A stretch of 64,000 bases of DNA from JACJYC01 sp964558465 (GCA_964558465.1 CAZLEF010000025.1:1-64000); one strand, 5' to 3'; shown: positions 1 through 8,636, counted from the first letter of the stretch. Program-made: numbers and translations. Notes: a model not told the origin generated them from the sequence alone.

Positions 1-36
1 CGCCGTGTTTTATTAACCTTTTGTAATTTAGTCCGA

Positions 37-1488
37 TTAATAGGGGGCTAGACCACCACTAACCTTCAACTTTTCACATAGTTGAACTAGTAGCGTTCTA
101 CTCGTTGATTGCAATTTTTCAGATATAACTTCTATAGATATACCATCAGTATAGTGAATTTCACCGGTTTTGTTTCTACCACTTCCTTTTACTTTGAAAA
201 CACCAGCCCTCATTCTATTAGCTCTATCTTCAAAAAGTAAGCTTTTAGGAGTTTCCCCAAGCCAGTTTGTTAAGTCAGCAATATTTGGCGCTACTGCAGA
301 AAGAAAAATATAGCGAGTTTTTTGAGATAACATTTTCTTTAATCTCCATAGGTATAACTCCAGCAGCACACCTCTCGTACCCGCTTCGATATGATGGGCC
401 TCATCAATAACAACTAAGGCAACATCTGCTAATAAATCTTTGCTTAGTCTTAACAATAAATCAGCTTTTTCTGGGGTAATAACCAATATTTTAGACTTTT
501 CAAATTCATTCACGCTTTCATCATCTAAGCTTGTTAATTGGGCACTTACTGCCATTACTTCAATCGACAGACTTGAAAATGTTTTTCCTAGGTCGCTAGA
601 AACTTCATGCACTAAAGCTTTACTAGGAATTATGTAAAGAACCTTTGCGTTCTCATTTGTTTGAATAGTATTAATAATTAACAAACGAGCGAGAAATGTC
701 TTGCCTGTTCCAGTTGGAGCAGCCATACCCCAACAATCAAAAGCATTATCTAATAAACCTGCCGCTACTGCTTCCTTTTGAGAAGGCCAAAGCTCAGAAG
801 GAAATTTTATCTGGATAAGCTTGTCAAAAAGTTCTTCACTAATATTAACACGGGTCGACAGATCATGTCTGTAATCAATTAATCGTTTAAAAGCAAGTAT
901 GTCAGTGCCATTATAATCAAGTTTTACGTTTTCAGTTATACTAATAACTTTATCAATTATCTGAGTATTGCGATCATCTGATAACCCCTGTTCAAATGTG
1001 CCTAGGTTATGAGAATCATGACAAATCATTCGTTCAACAACAGAATATTCTTTTGTATTGTCATCAAATATTGTCTCAAATCCTAGCTTCCCGAATAGGC
1101 CTTGCCTTTTAAAGAAATCCAAGAGTTCAGGAAAATATCCATTATTAGAAACTGCTGAAGATAGAGCTGGATAACCAGCCATTTCATAAAGTATTGCAGA
1201 ACGAAATCTATATCTTTTTCTTTCACTATATTCCCTTGAAACTTGTTCCGAAAGCACTTCATTGATTTCCCCTGTAATTTGTAAAATATCCTTATTGGTA
1301 ATTAAATCCCAATCAACACAACTCACTAGTACAGCTTCTGTAAAGTAAGATAGCCGGTTAATTATATCTGTCTCAATTAAGTAAGGATGACCTAATCTAA
1401 AATAGGTTAGGCTTTGCCTAATCATAGAGTAGTCAGATTTAAAGTCGTCTTTCTCAATAACAGTTCTTATTTCCTTTGAGCTAAACAT
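37..1488 (-). CDS. hamB: Hachiman defence helicase HamB, N-terminal half only (stop after the first RecA domain)
   Basis: This is a DEAD/DEAH-box helicase of 483 residues. The sequence shows a WPSQ Q-like motif (234-237), a Walker A PTGTGKT (258-264), a PSKALVHE Ia-like block (about 288-295), DEAH (362-365) and an SAV motif III near 398. The first RecA-like domain is therefore complete. The protein stops about 85 residues later, and the second helicase domain carrying motifs IV-VI is absent. The gene starts 1 bp after the DUF1837 gene, which is the gene order of Hachiman anti-phage systems, where HamB is the helicase partner of the HamA nuclease (established knowledge). HamB proteins are normally much longer. 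The stop follows a run of five C (minus strand) and both other frames stay open to the window edge, so a frameshift is as likely as true truncation. AT-rich composition suggests transfer. Confidence 0.8.
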   Translation of the reverse strand: MFSSKEIRTVIEKDDFKSDYSMIRQSLTYFRLGHPYLIETDIINRLSYFTEAVLVSCVDWDLITNKDILQITGEINEVLSEQVSREYSERKRYRFRSAILYEMAGYPALSSAVSNNGYFPELLDFFKRQGLFGKLGFETIFDDNTKEYSVVERMICHDSHNLGTFEQGLSDDRNTQIIDKVISITENVKLDYNGTDILAFKRLIDYRHDLSTRVNISEELFDKLIQIKFPSELWPSQKEAVAAGLLDNAFDCWGMAAPTGTGKTFLARLLIINTIQTNENAKVLYIIPSKALVHEVSSDLGKTFSSLSIEVMAVSAQLTSLDDESVNEFEKSKILVITPEKADLLLRLSKDLLADVALVVIDEAHHIEAGTRGVLLELYLWRLKKMLSQKTRYIFLSAVAPNIADLTNWLGETPKSLLFEDRANRMRAGVFKVKGSGRNKTGEIHYTDGISIEVISEKLQSTSRTLLVQLCEKLKVSGGLAPY

Positions 1489-1489
1489 A

Positions 1490-2290
1490 TTATAACAAAG
1501 TTTTTATACTTTCAAGTTTTTGGTAGACCTCAAGTGCGACTTCTTTATAATCTTCGATACAGACAACTTCTATATCGAAGTCTTTATTACACTTCCTGGT
1601 AGACAATACATTGCATTCATCCTCATGAATAGTTGAGAGGTCAATGACTGCTACTCCCTTAAAAAACACTTTTTTATTGCCATAAGGTATAAGGCTTTTT
1701 CTAATTTCTTCTCGGGTTGCTTCTGGCACCTTATCCAGATTGTCTTTAATGGCTGTAAGGTCAAATTCCAAATCAACACTTTCATACTTTTTCAAAGAAT
1801 TAAAAATCGCAGCATAACATGAAGCATCGTGTTTAGCAGGGAAGCCGTCGGATTTATGTTTATTGCTGGATTTTACTTCACAAAAAACAAACTCTAATGG
1901 ATCTGTTTCCGGAATAAAGCAAATCAAATCCATTTTATAAGCATTCTGATTCTCTGTAGTATTAAGCGACAATTTACTATAAACTTTTTTAATCCCCAAA
2001 ATATCTTCTACAAAGATTGTAGCACATATCTCCCCAAAATGTGAACTTTGATAATGCTTACTATCAGGCAATTTTTCTAAAGTTTCTTTCATTGGGGTCG
2101 TAAAAAATCCATCTTCTAGTTCGCTAACAAGCTTGGAAAAGTTTCGATAGAACAATGGCGTTTTATCAGTAATGTACTTTACTAAGGTATCAGTACCTGA
2201 TACCTTGATAATCTCAGATATAAAAACAGCTCTAATCTTTACACCTTTAGAGGGTGTAAATGCGTTCCTTGCCTGTAAAAATTTTTTCAT
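1490..2290 (-). CDS. hamA: Hachiman defence effector HamA (DUF1837, PD-(D/E)xK-like nuclease)
   Basis: The 266-residue protein matches the DUF1837 pattern of HamA, the DNA-degrading effector held in check by HamB (established for Hachiman). Visible nuclease-type residues are the HFGEICA block with E87, D121 in YKMDL, and the E138-V-K140 strand in FVFCEVKSS. D121...E138xK140 has PD-(D/E)xK spacing. It is the first gene of the pair, ends 1 bp before hamB and was probably co-transcribed with it. The start chosen is the only ATG that gives the full family-like N terminus. Unlike hamB, this gene looks intact. If hamB is broken, the nuclease would lack its regulator, which argues that either hamB function remains or hamA is poorly expressed. 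I am confident of the family; activity is inferred. Confidence 0.85.
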   Translation of the reverse strand: MKKFLQARNAFTPSKGVKIRAVFISEIIKVSGTDTLVKYITDKTPLFYRNFSKLVSELEDGFFTTPMKETLEKLPDSKHYQSSHFGEICATIFVEDILGIKKVYSKLSLNTTENQNAYKMDLICFIPETDPLEFVFCEVKSSNKHKSDGFPAKHDASCYAAIFNSLKKYESVDLEFDLTAIKDNLDKVPEATREEIRKSLIPYGNKKVFFKGVAVIDLSTIHEDECNVLSTRKCNKDFDIEVVCIEDYKEVALEVYQKLESIKTLL

Positions 2291-2432
2291 CCTGCTGATC
2301 TTTTGGTTTCCATTGGAGCATGCTGAAATATCCTACTGGGATTACATGCTTGCAAATGATCATTAAAAGTATGACATTTCCTAATATATAGTGGTAAAAT
2401 TGATTAAAGTAGAAATGAAATATTAAGGGACT

Positions 2433-2559
2433 AGTGCTCTGTAACATAAGTAGTTATCTATTCTATCAGGCCGCGGATTTTACGGATCGAACGGATCTTA
2501 TCCGTTAAATCCGCTAGATCCGCGGCTAAAAAACAAATGAATTTATGTTACAGAGCACT
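2433..2559. repeat. MITE-like element with 17-bp terminal inverted repeats
   Basis: Perfect 17-bp arms lie at 2433-2449 and 2543-2559 (AGTGCTCTGTAACATAA and its complement). Between them is a second nested inverted repeat rich in CCGCGGAT/ATCCGCGG and CGGATC words (about 2469-2526). A related CGGATC-rich segment ending in CCGCGGCTAAAAA lies at 3354-3413. The structure could be a non-autonomous mobile element or a large cruciform or terminator. No clear target-site duplication is seen. Confidence 0.6.
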
Positions 2560-2834
2560 CGTTATATTTTATTCTTTTTTAAATTTGGGAGAACTCTTGC
2601 TCCTTTGACCTTCCCCCATAGAACCACCTTAATTTATACCTCCATCGGGAAGCGCATAGCCGAACCATCAACAACAACGCCCCTCCCCCGAACAACCCGG
2701 AGACAGGGGCGCAAACAAATCAACGGAGGTTAGCATACATAAACGATCAATTGATCTACCAAAAATAAACCCTTTTTGATACTATACGAAAGATTTTTCC
2801 GGAAGTTTCGGTTTTCAGGGCAAAAACAACTAAT

Positions 2835-2867
2835 AGTTGTCGGACACTTTCGAAGTGTCCGACAACT
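2835..2867 (-). terminator. 15-bp perfect hairpin after the small membrane protein gene
   Basis: Arms 2835-2849 and 2853-2867 are perfectly complementary with a 3-nt loop. The hairpin starts 6 bp beyond the stop codon of the minus-strand gene 2873-3241 and is followed in that direction by a short T-rich stretch. It fits an intrinsic terminator, though the U-tract is weak. Confidence 0.6.
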
Positions 2868-2872
2868 GAGCT

Positions 2873-3241
2873 TCAAAAAGCCTTCCCCTTTTCCATCCTC
2901 CTCCCCTCCAGATACGCCAACCCGCCCACCACCAGGATCTGCAAAATCAAAAACGCTTTACCAAGCAGGGTTGCGTGGTCATAATAACCGATCAGCAGGA
3001 TAACGCTTACGAGGGTCCACACCCAATTGGCGGTGATGAGCGCCCTCAGTAATCGAACAGGGGGTGTACGGCGGGTCGCCAGGTAAATGGCCGCGAGGCC
3101 ATACGATAAAGTGACGGCGGAGACGATCAGAATGAACGCTTTTGTAAAACCCAGTATGCCCGTAAGCGCATCGGAAAAAAGCAACCCCGCCAATGCGACG
3201 GTTGTTCCGAGAAAAGCGTCTGACCAAAGGAGTTTTTTCAT
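2873..3241 (-). CDS. Small four-helix integral membrane protein of unknown function
   Basis: The 122-residue protein is almost entirely hydrophobic. Four membrane segments can be seen at about 8-28, 33-55, 66-86 and 90-108, separated by short positively charged loops such as the RRTPP stretch near residue 57, and the tail is basic (EGRRMEKGKAF). I do not recognise a named family. Small inner-membrane proteins with this layout are common and mostly uncharacterised. It is a single-gene unit with a hairpin terminator just downstream. Codon use resembles the bulk of the window rather than the AT-rich hamAB segment, so it probably belongs to the host chromosome. Confidence 0.7.
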   Translation of the reverse strand: MKKLLWSDAFLGTTVALAGLLFSDALTGILGFTKAFILIVSAVTLSYGLAAIYLATRRTPPVRLLRALITANWVWTLVSVILLIGYYDHATLLGKAFLILQILVVGGLAYLEGRRMEKGKAF

Positions 3242-3353
3242 TGTCGCATATTTATTTTATGGAACCATTCCCCAATTAGGGTCGTTGCAGAAATAAAAGT
3301 CGGGTTTCAGAGGTTAGCGCAAGCGCAGACCGGTCCTGCGGACCAAAATACGT

Positions 3354-3413
3354 TTTTTAGCCACAGATCCAACCGATCGGATGGATCCAATCCGTGTTCC
3401 GCGGCTAAAAACC
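3354..3413. repeat. CGGATC-rich dispersed repeat copy
   Basis: This imperfect palindrome runs from a TTTTTTAGCCACAGATCC side to a CCGCGGCTAAAAACC side. It shares the CCGCGGCTAAAAA end and CGGATC words with the inner part of the element at 2433-2559, and so looks like another member of that family. Confidence 0.5.
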
Positions 3414-3418
3414 AGGGG

Positions 3419-3449
3419 CAGCTTTGAGCGCCGGAGGCGCCCAAAGCTG
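3419..3449 (-). terminator. Hairpin terminator downstream of the propeller gene
   Basis: Arms 3419-3432 and 3436-3449 pair over 14 bp with one mismatch around a GGA loop. In the minus direction the stem is followed by a GGTTTTTA stretch. It lies about 20 bp past the stop of gene 3472-4362 and fits its intrinsic terminator. Confidence 0.55.
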
Positions 3450-3471
3450 ACAGTTATTATTTTAGCAATCC

Positions 3472-4362
3472 TTAACGCCATTGCCCTACCTCCACCACCT
3501 CAAAATTCCCCCCGCGAAACCCGGTGATCAGCAGCTTCTTCCCATCGGGCGACCAGGCGGGCAAAGTATCCCCGTCTTCATTCCAGGTGATGCGCCGTTT
3601 CCGCCGGCCGTTTTTGTTCATGATAAAAATTTCCGGGCGGATCTCCATCTGTGCGCTGACCCAGGCGATCCGTTTTCCGTCGGGCGACCAGACGGGGCAG
3701 AAATCGTGCAGCGCCCCGTGGGTGAGGCGGCGCTCCCGGCCGGTCCGCAGGTTCCGGACATACACCTCGTCGACGGCGTTACCGGTCTCATGGCGGGCAA
3801 AAAACAGGAGCCGGCGGCCGTCAGGCGACCAGCCCGGGAAGGCGTGCCGGAAATCGCCCCGGGTGTGTTTTTCCAGCGTCCGGGTTTCGGTATCGCAGGT
3901 GTAGAGGTGCAGGACGTCCGCCGATTCCTGGAGGGTGAACGCGATCTGCCTGCCCGACGGATGAAACCGGCCGAACAGCATATCGCCGGCGGGTACCGGT
4001 CCTCCGACGGCTTTTTCAACGGCGCCCGTACTCAGCCGCAGGATATACAACTCATTTTTCCCGTTCCGGCTGGATTCGTACAGGATCCGGTCTCCGTCGG
4101 GATGCCAGGAGGGCTGCCGGTCGGCAAAGGTATCCCGGGTAAGTTGGCGGACGTTGCCCCCGTCCGGGTCCATCAAAAAGAGGTCCCAGTTGCCGCTGCG
4201 GTCCGACTCGAAGAGGATGTACCGGCCGTCGGGAGAGTAACTGGCGTACCGGTCGTTGGCCGGGTGGCTGGTCAGGTTGCGTTCGGGAAGGGCTGCCTGA
4301 GCGAAAAGGAACCCGTGTGATCCCCCTGAAATCAAAAGAAGTATAAAAAACCATCGAACCAT
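3472..4362 (-). CDS. TolB-like/PD40 beta-propeller protein, exported
   Basis: The mature protein is a string of about six PD40 (WD40-like) repeats of the form YSPDGRYILFESDRSG or WSPDGKRIAWVS, each followed by a D-L-F-L-M-D or E-I-F-I-M-N strand, as in the propeller of TolB. The N terminus from MVRWFFILLL is a Sec signal peptide ending near FLFAQA, so the protein is periplasmic or secreted. An in-frame ATG 24 bp upstream (4386) would add eight residues before the signal peptide; I prefer 4362. It lacks TolB's N-terminal domain, so it is a stand-alone propeller of about 270 residues, probably for protein binding. It is a single gene, divergent from 4481-6040 with 118 bp between the starts. Confidence 0.8.
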   Translation of the reverse strand: MVRWFFILLLISGGSHGFLFAQAALPERNLTSHPANDRYASYSPDGRYILFESDRSGNWDLFLMDPDGGNVRQLTRDTFADRQPSWHPDGDRILYESSRNGKNELYILRLSTGAVEKAVGGPVPAGDMLFGRFHPSGRQIAFTLQESADVLHLYTCDTETRTLEKHTRGDFRHAFPGWSPDGRRLLFFARHETGNAVDEVYVRNLRTGRERRLTHGALHDFCPVWSPDGKRIAWVSAQMEIRPEIFIMNKNGRRKRRITWNEDGDTLPAWSPDGKKLLITGFRGGNFEVVEVGQWR

Positions 4363-4480
4363 GGAATTCCGGATTTCTGATAGCATTAAAACGCGAGGTT
4401 GCCACCAAACGCTCCATCAGAAAGGCCATTCAACCCAATTTTTGTATCTTCACCGTTTCGCACCCTGAAACCTGGCAGGA

Positions 4481-6040
4481 ATGGACAAATCCACCGAAAC
4501 AACCCGGGATCCCAACTTCAAAACAGCCGGCAACCTTCCTGCACAAAGGAAAAGGGAGGCCGCTGTTTTTGAAGACCTTCGCCCCGAGGCGGTTCTGGAA
4601 AAAGGACTTGCCGAAATAGCCGGCAACAGCCCGCAAACCAGGCAGTTGAAAGCCTTCCAGGAAATGGCCGACGCCGCCCATACCGACCCCCCCTCCGGAA
4701 CCGCCGCGCTGATCCAATTGGCGGAGACCGTGCCGAAGAATGAAAAAATGAAGATCAAGGATATCCGCCTGAAACTGGAAGCCTTGATCCGGGAAGCGGA
4801 GGGGCGTATGGAGGAATTTTTTATGATCCTGAACATCCTGAAAAACTCGTTCCTGGCCATTGATAACCCCAAGAGTGTGGAACCGGACAAGGACCTGAAA
4901 ATAGCCGCCGTCGAAGATTACCTGAAACAACTGGGAGCAAGGCGGCAAATTTTGCTGGACAGGATAAACAGCCTGTTAAAGCGAAATCCCAGCGAAATGG
5001 AAACTTTTGACTTCGGTGTCGACGAACTGGAGGATATCCTGAATGCGGCCAACTTTATCGCCAGCGACAAACAACTCAAACAAGTCGAAGGATGGTTTGC
5101 AGAAGGGGAGGTTGCCCATCGCAAACAGGGCCATAAAATGAAGGGCGCAACGTCTCCGGGCATTACCCCTGAAAAGGCCAACCGCGAAGCGGCGGAGCTT
5201 TTTCTCAAAAAACCGGCTGCGCCCCTGATCGGGGTGACCTGGGGCTCGCTGATTGAAAAACTGGGCGGATATGCCGGGTGCTCGTACCAGGGGATCCACG
5301 ACAATAAAGAGAAGAACCTTCCTGCTGCCAAATTGGTTCATAAATGCACCCATCTGTACGAACTTTCGATCGGCATCGGAAAATTGTCCGGCGGCCGGGC
5401 GGTGGTGGACATCGAAACCGGCAAAGTGTACCTGACGGAACATTACGGCCAGAATATCGTCAAAATGATCCTGCCTTTAGCTATGAAGGCGGGTAGGTCG
5501 CAAGCCGAAGAACAGGAACTGCACGCCCTGTTTTTTCTCAAAAAACTGATCAACGATTTTGTTTTGGTAACGGATATTCCCCAGGGCATCCACGACAAAA
5601 TGATGAAGCTGGCCTGCGAGGCTTATCTCAACCTCCACCTGGGCTTTGAGCTTTTTAACCTGCCGCCCGCGGGAACGGCCTGCCATCTTTGGTGTCAAAG
5701 CCATTTTCCGCTCGCCATTTTGAAATCTTATAAAGTTGATGCCAACCCGATCGCTTTTTCGCGATGGGGCCTTTATTGCCAGGGCCTGCCCCAGCTTTTT
5801 GCCGTGCCCGACGGGAAACCCGTTGATTATAAATTTGGCCTCGACAGCTCCAATCCGGAGGTTCCCTGTACACATTTTCACTCCGTCCTCCAAATGCTCC
5901 AGACGCTGCCTGTGCAATACGGTGAAGTTCGCCTTTTAACCACCCAATTTCACGGAGGGCAGAATTTATTTGTCTGTTATGTCCGGGCCGGGGCCTATGC
6001 TGATCCGAAATGGGTGATCTTTTTTAAAGTCTATATTTAA
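4481..6040 (+). CDS. Unknown 519-residue protein with an eCIS-cargo-like N-terminal motif
   Basis: There is no signal peptide or membrane segment. Residues 49-64 read NSPQTRQLKAFQEMAD, close to the 'NSPxxxQLxAxQxMAD' segments that I recall from DUF4157-type and other cargo of extracellular contractile injection systems in Bacteroidota. The middle part is helical and charged (about 80-230), with RRQILLDRINSLLKR coiled-coil character. The C-terminal 270 residues form an unrecognised globular domain with several Cys/His (GYAGCSY, HKCTHLYEL, CTHFHSV) and a probable beta-rich end. It is a single gene; its stop lies 4 bp from the stop of the convergent permease gene. No injection-system genes are in the window, so a cargo role is inferred from one motif only. 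It could also be an unrelated cytosolic protein. Confidence 0.7.
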   Translation: MDKSTETTRDPNFKTAGNLPAQRKREAAVFEDLRPEAVLEKGLAEIAGNSPQTRQLKAFQEMADAAHTDPPSGTAALIQLAETVPKNEKMKIKDIRLKLEALIREAEGRMEEFFMILNILKNSFLAIDNPKSVEPDKDLKIAAVEDYLKQLGARRQILLDRINSLLKRNPSEMETFDFGVDELEDILNAANFIASDKQLKQVEGWFAEGEVAHRKQGHKMKGATSPGITPEKANREAAELFLKKPAAPLIGVTWGSLIEKLGGYAGCSYQGIHDNKEKNLPAAKLVHKCTHLYELSIGIGKLSGGRAVVDIETGKVYLTEHYGQNIVKMILPLAMKAGRSQAEEQELHALFFLKKLINDFVLVTDIPQGIHDKMMKLACEAYLNLHLGFELFNLPPAGTACHLWCQSHFPLAILKSYKVDANPIAFSRWGLYCQGLPQLFAVPDGKPVDYKFGLDSSNPEVPCTHFHSVLQMLQTLPVQYGEVRLLTTQFHGGQNLFVCYVRAGAYADPKWVIFFKVYI

Positions 6041-6044
6041 ACCC

Positions 6045-8432
6045 TCACTCGCTCCGCAAACTGGAAACCGGATTCGCCACCGCCGCCCGGATGCTCTGAA
6101 AACTCACCGTCAGCCCCGCGATCAGGACGGCGGCCAGCCCGGCAACGGCAAATACCCACCAGATACTGGCAAAATTCATAGGGATATGATAGGCGAAACG
6201 CGCCAGCCAGTTGCTCATCAGGTACCAGGCCATTGGCGCGGCCAGCCCCAGGCCCGCAACGACCAAAACCAGAAAATCCTTCGACAACAGGCCGAATATC
6301 CCGGGTATGGTAGCGCCCAACACCTTGCGGATGCCGATCTCCTTGCGGCGTTGTTCGGCCATGAAAGCGGCCAGCCCAAACAACCCCAGGCAGGCGATAA
6401 AAATGGCCAGCACGGAAAATACCGTGAATACCTGCCCCATGCGTTGTTCGGCTTTGTATTGCTCGTCGTAATGCTGGTCGAGGAAGTTGTATTCGAAGGC
6501 TGCGCCGGGGGCCATTTCTTTCCAGACGGACTGGATAGCAGCCACGTTTTCCGCCATTTCGCCGGCCTGCAACCGGATGGCGATATTCTGCAATTTCCAG
6601 GGCGTCATCATCAATACAATCGGTTCGATCTCCTGGTGTAGCGACCGGAAGTTAAAATCTTTCACCACGCCGACCACGGTATAGGGCGACCGGCCGCCGA
6701 AGGTGAGCTGACGGCCGACGGGGTTGTCCCAGCCCAGCCGTTTCGCTGCCGTTTCGTTGATGAGGCAGGCGGAACTGTCGGTGGTCATGCCGGATACGAA
6801 GTTGCGGCCGTCGGCGAGTTCCAGTTGTATGGTCTCCGCAAAACCGGGGTCGACAAACGAATAATTCAGGGAGGTTTCCTTGTAATTGGCGGGCTGCTCC
6901 GGCAGAAAAATGGTGCTGTCGAACCCGTCGCCGGGCATAAACTGGGCGGTGGATACCCGTTCCACCACCGGCAGTTTTTTCAACTGCTCCAGGAACGGGC
7001 CGTAGTTATTGCCCAGCGCGGTGGCCCGTTTCAATACCAGTACCTGTTCTTTGTTAAAGCCCAGGTTCACGGTTTGTAAATACCGCAATTGGTCCTGCAC
7101 GATGAGTGTGCCGATGATCAGTCCGGTGGAGATACCAAATTGCGCCACCACGAGGCTCTGCCGCAGCCAGTTGCCGCCCTGGCGTCCGCCCACCTGGCCT
7201 TTGATCACGCTCAGCGGCGAAAAACCCGAAAGCACATAGGCCGGGAAAACACCGGAAAGCAGGGTAGTGACCAGGATCAACCCACCGGTGAGCGCAGGCA
7301 GGAAGGGCGAACTGAAAAAATCGAGGGCCAGTTCCTTGCCGGAAAACCGGTTGAAGGCCGGCAACACCAGCCGGGTCAGGGCCAGCGAAAGGCCGGTAGC
7401 CAGTACGACGTACAGTGCCGCTTCGCCAAAAAACTGGCGGACAAGCTGGCGGCGCTGCGAACCCAGTACCTTCCGGATGCCTACCTCGCGCGCACGGGTC
7501 AGGGACCGGGCGGTGGTGAGGTTGACAAAATTGATGCAGGCCAGCCCCAGGATGATCAGGGCCACTACGCTGAAAATATAGACGTAGGAAGCATTTCCGT
7601 TGGGCGTGAGTTCGGCGTCCACATTGGATTTCAGGTGGATATCCGTCAGCGCCTGGAAGGGAAAACTTGAATAATTATTGCCCTGCCGGAATTCATCCCC
7701 TGCGACATTTTTATCGACATAGGCCTGCAATTTGGTCTGCAACTCACCCGCGCTTGCGCCGGGCCGGAGCAGGAAATACGTATAACAGGTGGCCGAACCC
7801 CAATGGTCCTTGCGCTGCTCCACATTGGGGATGTTTTGGATGGACGCCAGGAATTCGAACTGAAGATGCGATTGGCTGGGGTAATCCCTGATCACGCCCG
7901 TGACCCGGAACGGCTGATTGTCGTTGCGGAGCAGGGTTTTCCCGACCGGGTCCTCCTCCCCGAAATACCGTTGGGCGGACTTTTGGGTCATTACGATCGC
8001 ATCGGGCGATTCCAGCGCCGTTTTGGGGTCGCCGGAGATCCATTCGCCGCTGAAGACCCGGAAGAAATTTTCGTCCACAAAAAGGAAGTTTTGTTCCCGC
8101 ACAAATTCCTCGCCTTTTTTCAGGGTGAACCCGCCGGTAACAAACCGGGTGGTTTCCTCCACCTCCGGGAATTCGCTTTTGAGGGCGCCGGCCAGCGGCA
8201 CGGGCACAAGAGCGATTTTCCATTCGTTGTCGCCAAAACGCGCTTCCCAAAGCGCCCGGTGGATACGGCCGGCGTTGGCGTGAAACCGGTCGTAGGCCAG
8301 TTCATCCCTGACCCAGAGGAAGATCAGCAGGCAAACAGCGATGCCGACGGACAAGCCGGCGATATTGATGAACGTGTAGCCCCTGTGTTTGAGCATGTTG
8401 CGGAAGGCAGTCTTGAGGTGGTTGGTGAACAT
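6045..8432 (-). CDS. FtsX/MacB-family double permease 1
   Basis: This 795-residue membrane protein has eight predicted helices in a 4+4 layout. Each half has one helix, a large periplasmic MacB-type domain and three FtsX-type helices. The first cytoplasmic coupling segment is AREVGIRKVLGSQRRQLVRQ and the second is RRKEIGIRKVLGAT, followed by LLSKDFL. The family (MacB/LolCE-like type VII ABC permeases) moves substrates through the periplasm by ATP-driven mechanotransmission and needs a separate ATPase, which this window lacks. This copy is the outlier in context. It is separated from the array by the AAA_14 gene and has neither the sigma-54-like core nor the paired dyads found upstream of other units. 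A perfect palindrome lies in its 5' leader (8475-8490). Confidence 0.88.
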   Translation of the reverse strand: MFTNHLKTAFRNMLKHRGYTFINIAGLSVGIAVCLLIFLWVRDELAYDRFHANAGRIHRALWEARFGDNEWKIALVPVPLAGALKSEFPEVEETTRFVTGGFTLKKGEEFVREQNFLFVDENFFRVFSGEWISGDPKTALESPDAIVMTQKSAQRYFGEEDPVGKTLLRNDNQPFRVTGVIRDYPSQSHLQFEFLASIQNIPNVEQRKDHWGSATCYTYFLLRPGASAGELQTKLQAYVDKNVAGDEFRQGNNYSSFPFQALTDIHLKSNVDAELTPNGNASYVYIFSVVALIILGLACINFVNLTTARSLTRAREVGIRKVLGSQRRQLVRQFFGEAALYVVLATGLSLALTRLVLPAFNRFSGKELALDFFSSPFLPALTGGLILVTTLLSGVFPAYVLSGFSPLSVIKGQVGGRQGGNWLRQSLVVAQFGISTGLIIGTLIVQDQLRYLQTVNLGFNKEQVLVLKRATALGNNYGPFLEQLKKLPVVERVSTAQFMPGDGFDSTIFLPEQPANYKETSLNYSFVDPGFAETIQLELADGRNFVSGMTTDSSACLINETAAKRLGWDNPVGRQLTFGGRSPYTVVGVVKDFNFRSLHQEIEPIVLMMTPWKLQNIAIRLQAGEMAENVAAIQSVWKEMAPGAAFEYNFLDQHYDEQYKAEQRMGQVFTVFSVLAIFIACLGLFGLAAFMAEQRRKEIGIRKVLGATIPGIFGLLSKDFLVLVVAGLGLAAPMAWYLMSNWLARFAYHIPMNFASIWWVFAVAGLAAVLIAGLTVSFQSIRAAVANPVSSLRSE

Positions 8433-8474
8433 GTTTTTTTGGTTGACGGTTGATGGCAGATGGTGGACGGTGCC

Positions 8475-8490
8475 CCACGCCGCGGCGTGG
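8475..8490. repeat. Perfect 16-bp GC palindrome (CCACGC family)
   Basis: The sequence CCACGCCGCGGCGTGG is its own complement. Related CCACGC...GCGTGG palindromes occur at 14648-14664, 44464-44519 (within a larger hairpin) and 49921-49937, always outside genes, so this is a dispersed REP-like word. Confidence 0.6.
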
Positions 8491-8571
8491 CTGAAGCTTC
8501 GTCGGACGGTGGACGGTTAAACGGAGGTTTAATAAACGCCCGGACAAAATAATGGTCCTCCAGTGCTTGAT

Positions 8572-8636
8572 AATCAGGCATTAAATTCCTAAATTTACAA
8601 TTTTATATGAAAATCAGGCATTGGATTCCTAAATTT
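8572..8636 (+). promoter_or_regulatory. Two 25-bp direct repeats upstream of the AAA_14/DUF4143 gene
   Basis: Copies at 8572-8596 and 8612-8636 share AATCAGGCATT-NN-ATTCCTAAATTT with two mismatches, 40 bp apart start to start (about four helical turns), and end 13 bp before the ATG at 8650. Placement and helical phasing suggest operator sites for the gene. A chance duplication is the alternative. Confidence 0.45.

Larger units (their letters stand above)
2291..2872. other. Gene-free stretch between hamA and the next gene
   Basis: No convincing gene is seen here; the short open frames overlap repeats and lack domain features. The stretch holds the presumed hamA promoter region (2291-2430, AT-rich, no clear boxes), a MITE-like inverted repeat (2433-2559) and a 15-bp hairpin near 2850. 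Base composition changes from AT-rich on the hamA side to GC-richer beyond about 2640, which marks the probable edge of the acquired defence segment. Confidence 0.6.

Noticed and set aside
3481..4320. 279-codon plus-strand frame opposite the propeller gene
   Set aside because: It is antisense to PD40 repeats; the periodic composition of the repeats explains the open frame.
8541..8557. GGACA/TGGTCC pair upstream of permease 1
   Set aside because: The half-sites have the wrong orientation and spacing compared with TGTYC-N6-GRACA, and no core lies at the proper distance.
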